Source: Berberis thunbergii (lineage: Eukaryota; Streptophyta; Magnoliopsida; Ranunculales; Berberidaceae). Taken from it: a stretch of 64,000 nucleotides of DNA. The notes below the pieces were generated by a model. The model was not told the origin of the DNA and did no database searches. It was given only the letters and a program-made list of their open reading frames with translations. The stretch lies in NCBI GenBank assembly GCA_003290165.1, contig QNQO01005809.1, forward strand, positions 1 through 64,000, read 5' to 3'. The position numbers and the translations under genes are program-made. This document shows, piece by piece, positions 59,486 through 64,000 of this stretch (position 1 is its first letter; each line of letters starts with the position of its first letter).

Positions 59486-60764
59486 AAATGCACGTGTGTT
59501 GCACATGGAAATGTGGAAAAGTGGAATCAATTTCTCGCTGGTGATTCCCGCGCCAAATTTTGCGTTCCCGCTCCAAAAATTTTGCGTTCCCACTTTTCAA
59601 CCCTTTGTTTCAAATCCTAAAATTTGTTCCATCTCCCCACAGATCCCCCGAAAACACACACTGATTTCCGGTTCTTGAAGGAGAGTTCGTCGATGAAAAA
59701 GAAGAATGTTTGAACTCTGTTTTTGCTACACGAAGAAGAAGGAGATGGAGATAGAGATAGAGAGATTGTCGTGAGTGAGTTCGCAAAGAAAGAGTAAGGA
59801 GAAAGTTTTGTTCAAGTGTTCATCAGGTAACAAATAAAGAATGTTTGTTTATTGTTCTGGTTGTTTGATTCGTTTAGTTTGATTGGTAGATTAAGTGTAC
59901 GGGGTTTTGAAGCAAGGGGGTGTTTGGAATTGTGGTTAGAAATGTTGGGTGTTATTCAATTTCTGATTTTTATGTGTTTCAAGTTTGAAGGGATGTTAGT
60001 CAGATTTGGGGTTTAAGTGATCAGGAAGGTTTGGGTTTTGATGAGTTTATTGATTTTGAATAAATGGGGTTTCAGATTTGTGGTTATTGATGAGTTAGAA
60101 ATGTTGGGGTTTTGTTCAATATGCGGAAAGTTGAGATTTTGAAGGTCAGATTTGGGGATTTCAGTGGTTAGGAAGCTTTGGGTTTTGATGGGTTTAGCGG
60201 TTTTGAATTAATGGGGTTTCAGACTCGTGGTTATTGACGAGTTAGAAATGGTGGGGTTTTGTTCATTCTGCAGAAAGTTGGGATTTTGGAAGGAAGACTA
60301 TCAGATTTGGGGATTTTGGTAGTTGAGAAGCTTCGGGTTTTGAGGGGTTTGTTCATTTGGGGTTCAATACATATGGTTGTTGATTTGTTTCAGTGTTTTG
60401 AAATGGACTATTTGGTTGCTTGTTGTTTGTGTTTGGCACAATGAGGTGATATGTTTATTTCATAGTTGGTTTTAGGGGTTTTCAATGTAGAGATTTGGTG
60501 TCTTTGAAGGTTGAGGTTTTGAGGATTTTGTTTCAGTTGGGTTTAACAAATGTTTGCTTCTTTACTTGTGTAAATTAGGGTTTTGAATAGTTTGATTTGC
60601 AGCTTATCTTAGTTGAGAAATTTAAGGTTTGCATGGTTGAGGGATTTGATTTGGTTTTGGCTATTGTTCAACTTCATGATAAAAAAAATGATTGGATGTT
60701 TATGTGAAATTGGGGCTTTTTGTATGTTGTTATTAACTTCCAAGTACTTTATCCAATGATACAG
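59486..60764 (+). other. CACTA 2 leader: non-coding exon, intron and 140-bp tandem repeats
   Basis: No gene product. TTCATCAG/GTAACAAA near 59827 is a candidate donor after a purine-rich leader (GAGATGGAGATAGAGATAGA), and ATACAG at 60759-60764 is the acceptor before the F-box exon. Between them about two and a half copies of a roughly 130-140 bp unit are present from about 59990 to 60330 (AATGGGGTTTCAGA, ATTGATGAGTTAGAAATG, GGGGTTTTGTTCA). G/T-rich composition fits an intron. Confidence 0.55.
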
Positions 60765-61012
60765 ATCTAAGCTTGGAGTTTAAAGAAGAAAGAATGGCAT
60801 TGTCAATAACTTGCCCTAATAAGATGATGGATTCTGATATTGATGAAGGAAAAAAAGTATACGGCGTAGTTAGGCGCATGGGATCAATGGGGAGGAAGCG
60901 AGTGGAACCATTGTGTCTCTACTCCCCTTCTAAAACTCCATTGAAGAAGCCATGTCATGCGAGGAGGAGCTCGGACATGTCAATGTTGGAGAGGCTACCA
61001 GAAGACTTATTG
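60765..61012 (+). pseudogene. Captured F-box protein exon (FBS/SKIP27-like)
   Basis: ATG at 60794 opens MALSITCPNKMMDSDIDEGK, then GRKRVEPLCLYSP, SKTPLKKPCHARRSSD and MSMLERLPEDLL, with donor GTAGGT at 61013. The layout (basic RKRV stretch, SP.KTPLK, then LPEDLL opening the F-box) resembles small stress-induced F-box proteins of the At1g61340/SKIP27 type, which bind SKP1 in SCF ubiquitin ligases. Only the first six F-box residues are present, so the protein cannot bind SKP1. The donor leads to helicase exons, so a spliced transcript would fuse the two. Confidence 0.75.
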
Positions 61013-61122
61013 GTAGGTATTATGATGATTTTTTCTTTTCCAAACTAAAAACTATGTTGTCTACTTTGATTGATTGCGAGTTATTACAGATTTTTGGCTA
61101 ATATTTGTTTGTTATATTTCAG

Positions 61123-62540
61123 ATTAGAGTTTCAGCTGTTTGTAACCAAGTGGTGTCAGACAATTGAACAAATGGAATATCAAGTTTCTACTGTTCTCGA
61201 GGAAGAAAGGTTATTATTGTCTCATAACTACATTTTCTCTACTTGTGAGTTTTTTTTTTGGTGTTATTTGAAAATAAAAGTTCCATCTGTTTGCAGGGAA
61301 GAGAGAACTCTAAGAAAAGCTTAAATGGAGGCAACAAAGGTTCGTTTTATTAGTGGGCTAATGTAAAAACTTTGATACACAAATAATTTTCGAAGTTCTG
61401 TCTCTTGCAAATCTTTTGGCCCATTCCTTTGTGTCCAACTTTGCAAGTTGGTTTATATTGTGGAGACAAAATTATCTTTTGGTTCTTTTTATTCCTCACT
61501 AGTGTGCACGGCTACAGCTGCTCCTATATTTAAGATATCAAGGGGAGTCAAATAATCATCTGAGAATCACCCATAATGAATAGTGTGTTAGTTTATGAAC
61601 TCTAAAATGTTTTACTAAGTGTTCATGTTCTTGTATCATGAAGATGTGCATTTTATTTTTACAGGCCTCTGTTGGAAACAACAGAATGGGGAAGGAAGTG
61701 ATCAGTGCCCAGCAAGCAGAAGGTCTCAAAATGAAAGAAAAGAGAAAGCGTTAGCGAGAGGTTTCATAAATTTTCCCTCTAGTTTGTTTCATTTCTAGAT
61801 GCTTGTTACGACATAAATGTTGATTATGTGGAGGCACTACTTTGATGTAGAAAAACTTGCCACGAAAGAAGCGTCGTAGGCTGGAAGCTGCTCAAGAGAT
61901 GGAGGACGAAGGCGATGACATAGAACAGGTCCGTTTTATCATCGTTAACTGAATCATATTCCTTGTTGGTGGGGAGTTTGTCTACAGTCATTAAGTACGT
62001 GGACACTGAAAAATTGCAGGGTGGACACCGTGGTAAGAAAGAGAAAGAAGGAAAGTTACTTGTAGATGTGGCTTATAGAAAGGCTAAAGCAGTGAAGGCT
62101 ATGAAAAAGGCACAAGATGCTGGCAAGCTTTTGAAGAAGCCGGGTAAAACATCTAGACGGCCAAATAGAACTCAATCAAGGCCAGAAGAGATGCGGGACC
62201 TCTTCCAGAGTGAAATGAGTGAGCGGAAACAAAGAAAAAGTGTTGTTGTACCAGGCAAGAAAAAGTCATTCAAAAGCAAGTCAAGGTATGGATCAAATTG
62301 AGCTCATACTTTTTATGAATTCTCCTAGACTTGGGAGGCAACCACATTGCACATGAGGATTATTTTTTTATGAGAAGGAATTCCTTCACAAAATCCTATT
62401 ACTAACTAATAAACAATGTCAGATCTTACAAGAGTTGAACCCTTGCGTGTTACCTTTGTATTGCATTTGATCTATGTGCTTTGTGAGATAAAAGTTCATT
62501 GCTCAAGTAAGGTTTTACTTGCAGGTACAAGCGAAAGTAG
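61123..62540 (+). pseudogene. RH28: Captured 3' exons of a DEAD-box RNA helicase (RH28-like)
   Basis: Six exons with splice sites: 61123-61209 (VTKWCQTIEQMEYQVSTVLE), 61297-61339 (EERTLRKA, stop, MEATK), 61665-61760 (GKEVISAQQAEGLKMKEKRK, stop), 61851-61928 (NLPRKKRRRLEAAQEMEDEG), 62020-62285 (KLLVDVAYRKAKAVKAMKKA ... RPEEMRDLFQSEMSERKQRK) and 62525-62540 (YKRK plus stop). This is the basic C-terminal tail of the nucleolar DEAD-box helicase RH28, implicated in ribosome biogenesis. The helicase core (DEAD, SAT, HRIGR motifs) is absent. Two stops, TAA at 61322-61324 and TAG at 61752-61754, sit where Glu and Glu/Arg codons are expected. Confidence 0.87.
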
Positions 62541-63034
62541 CGGTGACAATTATTTTGCATCTTAACGTTCCTGTACCCATAGCTTCAAAGTGACCAAAAT
62601 CAACCCTCATCTCTCATCGGGTTTCATGTCCTCGGTGCCAAGCTCTTCATCCATTGCTAATTTATTCTGCAATCACCAACTTTTGTGATGTAGACCCATA
62701 TCGACAGCCAGGTATTTAAGATCTAGAATGAATAAACAACTAGAATGAATAAAGTTAAGTCATCTACTTCTTACAGAAATATAGTATAGTCTTTCTTACA
62801 ATCAAAACCTGGTGGAGTAAAAGAAATTCGATGTTTGATTTGTTATGAGAGTTGCCTCCATTATGTCTCTCTGCATGCACCTTAAGTATATTCAAAAAAA
62901 CCTTTCCTTTAGCTCAGCTGAAAAATTCCAATCGAAACTATTTGTGTATTCTCCTGCATATATACATTACTAGTTTGTCTATCATGTCTTGAAACATATA
63001 TACATTACTAGTTTGTATGATGTCACTGTTTCAG
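62541..63034. other. Sequence between the RH28 and ABC1-kinase fragments
   Basis: Begins as probable 3' untranslated sequence of the helicase fragment. ATATATACATTACTAGTTTGT occurs twice (about 62959 and 62998), a short direct repeat near the junction with the next captured fragment. No coding sequence is seen. Confidence 0.45.
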
Positions 63035-63888
63035 GGAGACCATGTGGCACTATTGACTGCATTTTCAGAGATGGGACTCAAGTTGCGCCTAGATGTGCCT
63101 GAGCAGGCTATGATGGTCACAAATGTATTCTTTTGTGCTTCAACACCGGCTCATGAAGCCCTTGTAAGGGATGCATAGTTTTCTTTTCAAAAAATTATTC
63201 ATTATCATTTAGTCATATTTAATATGTGCTGATTCTTTTGTTTTGTGAAGGAAAACATGAAATCATTGACAGAATAAAGAGCAAAGAGTATGGAAACGTT
63301 CCAAGAAAAGATGAAACTAAACAAAAAAGAGGTTTCACGGTTCAATCCTGTAAGTTCACTTATACTCGTATTGTATTTAAATCATTCCTTGGCCTAACAT
63401 GATATAGGTATGCTAGAAATGGCGTGTCATCTCATCCAATTGATCAACATTTGTATTTTCTAGGTTGATGCTTTTCCAGGTGAAGTTGTTATATTTGTCC
63501 AGGTTCTACATCTTCTTAGAGGTATGCAATCAACACATGAAAGAGTCACACCTATTTTTATGAACCACTCTGCTTATTTTGATTGGTTATCAACTTATGC
63601 CTTTCAGGGATATCGTCAACACTAAATGTGCGGATAGTATACTTGGATATTATGAGGCCATTTGCTGAGTCTGTTCTACTAGGGTTGGTTTTCTTTTATA
63701 TTGCATTCTAATGATTTAGGTCATATGTATGCATTATTATATCTTCCACATCTTTCAGGAATATTCAGAAGGGGCCAATTAGAAATCCACAATGGATCTA
63801 CGAAACACCTGTTCGCTCTGATGTCGAGACAAAGCTGAGACAGCTTCTCATTAAGCTAGGGGAGGATGAAAAAATACTTGGAATCCAG
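63035..63888 (+). pseudogene. Captured exons of an ABC1/ADCK kinase gene (At5g24810-like)
   Basis: Five exons with consensus splice sites: 63035-63163 (GDHVALLTAFSEMGLKLRLD, STPAHEAL), 63251-63349 (ENMKSLTE, TAA, RAKSMETFQEKMKLNKKEV), 63464-63521 (VDAFPGEVVIFVQVLHLLR), 63608-63683 (GISSTLNVRIVYLDIMRPFA) and 63759-63888 (QKGPIRNPQWIYETPVRSDV ... EKILGIQ). This matches the linker between the ABC1 kinase and beta-lactamase-like domains of the At5g24810-type organelle ABC1 kinase. Neither catalytic domain is included within the window. The TAA at about 63275 replaces a Gln codon. More exons may follow beyond 64000. Confidence 0.83.
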
Positions 63889-64000
63889 GTTCAAATTTTG
63901 TTGTGAAGCTATTTTTCACAACTGCATAATTAGACAAACAATTTTGGAGAATTCTTTTGCGTGAAGGAAATAATCCCAAGTTTTATGCGGAAAAAAACCA

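Larger units (their letters stand above)
59239..64000. mobile_element. CACTA transposon with captured host exons, element 2 (right end outside window)
   Basis: Begins CACTACACCAAAAGGCTTG, matching the right TIR of element 1 (CACTACACCAAAAGGCC read inward) over the first 15 bases. A subterminal array of CCACGG repeats follows, then a non-coding leader and plus-strand exons from three unrelated genes (F-box, RH28-like helicase, ABC1 kinase). No inverted CACTACACC end is seen before 64000 and no transposase is visible. The extent is therefore partial, and its target duplication cannot be checked here. Confidence 0.88.

Overview
This is nuclear DNA from a flowering plant, most likely a eudicot. 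The evidence is plant-type introns, a BLUS1-type kinase, plant Ty3/gypsy lineages (Athila-like, Tat/Retand-like, Del/Tekay-like), CACTA, Mutator and Tourist transposons and a tRNA-derived SINE. I see one convincing intact gene, a BLUS1-like Ser/Thr kinase (35908-37491, minus). Nearly everything else is nested mobile DNA, and three of the DNA transposons carry captured host-gene exons. The species cannot be named from sequence alone.

Layout. 1-29.6 kb: a tandem composite array. An Athila-like gag/protease module (minus) with its primer-binding site and LTR alternates with a gypsy-derived module (plus) that has a coiled-coil ORF, degenerate sub-repeats and an LTR-like promoter tail. The coiled-coil module occurs three times (from 2.9, 10.1 and 26.2 kb); the complete gag+LTR module occurs twice, with identical junctions. 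The middle copy is split by a 9472-bp CACTA transposon (10702-20173; TIR CACTACACC, 3-bp TSD TCC). That CACTA carries minus-strand exon fragments of DDRGK1, MOR1, an ABCC transporter, a phytyl-ester-synthase-like protein and one or two unidentified genes.

29.6-35.9 kb: a Tat/Retand-like gag fragment and LTR (minus), a Tourist-like foldback MITE, an EF-1alpha pseudogene fragment, a SINE with a 14-bp TSD and a Mutator-type foldback MITE. 35.9-37.6 kb: the kinase gene with a TATA box. 37782-52829: a Pack-MULE with 0.9-1.0 kb TIRs and a 9-bp TSD (ATTCCAGAG), starting about 290 bp upstream of the kinase ATG. It carries a broken p24-beta cargo-receptor gene. A 9.0-kb Del/Tekay retroelement (TSD AAGAA) sits in its left TIR, and a 2.1-kb odd retroelement derivative (TSD GTTCT) sits in the last p24 exon.

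54-59 kb: a decayed Tat/Retand-like retroelement (plus). From 59239 to the window end: a second CACTA of the same family, with plus-strand exons of an F-box gene, the 3' end of a DEAD-box helicase (RH28-like) and an ABC1-kinase gene; its other end lies outside the window.

How it fits together. Both CACTA elements share TIR sequence, CCACGG palindromic subterminal repeats, a non-coding leader with a candidate splice donor, then host exons from different genes in one orientation with splice sites largely kept. The MULE has inward-facing TATA boxes and splice donors in both TIRs. The window therefore holds three exon-shuffling transposons able, in principle, to make chimeric transcripts. No transposase is visible in any of them, so all appear non-autonomous. 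Gene identities come from recognising protein motifs by eye; no database search was run.
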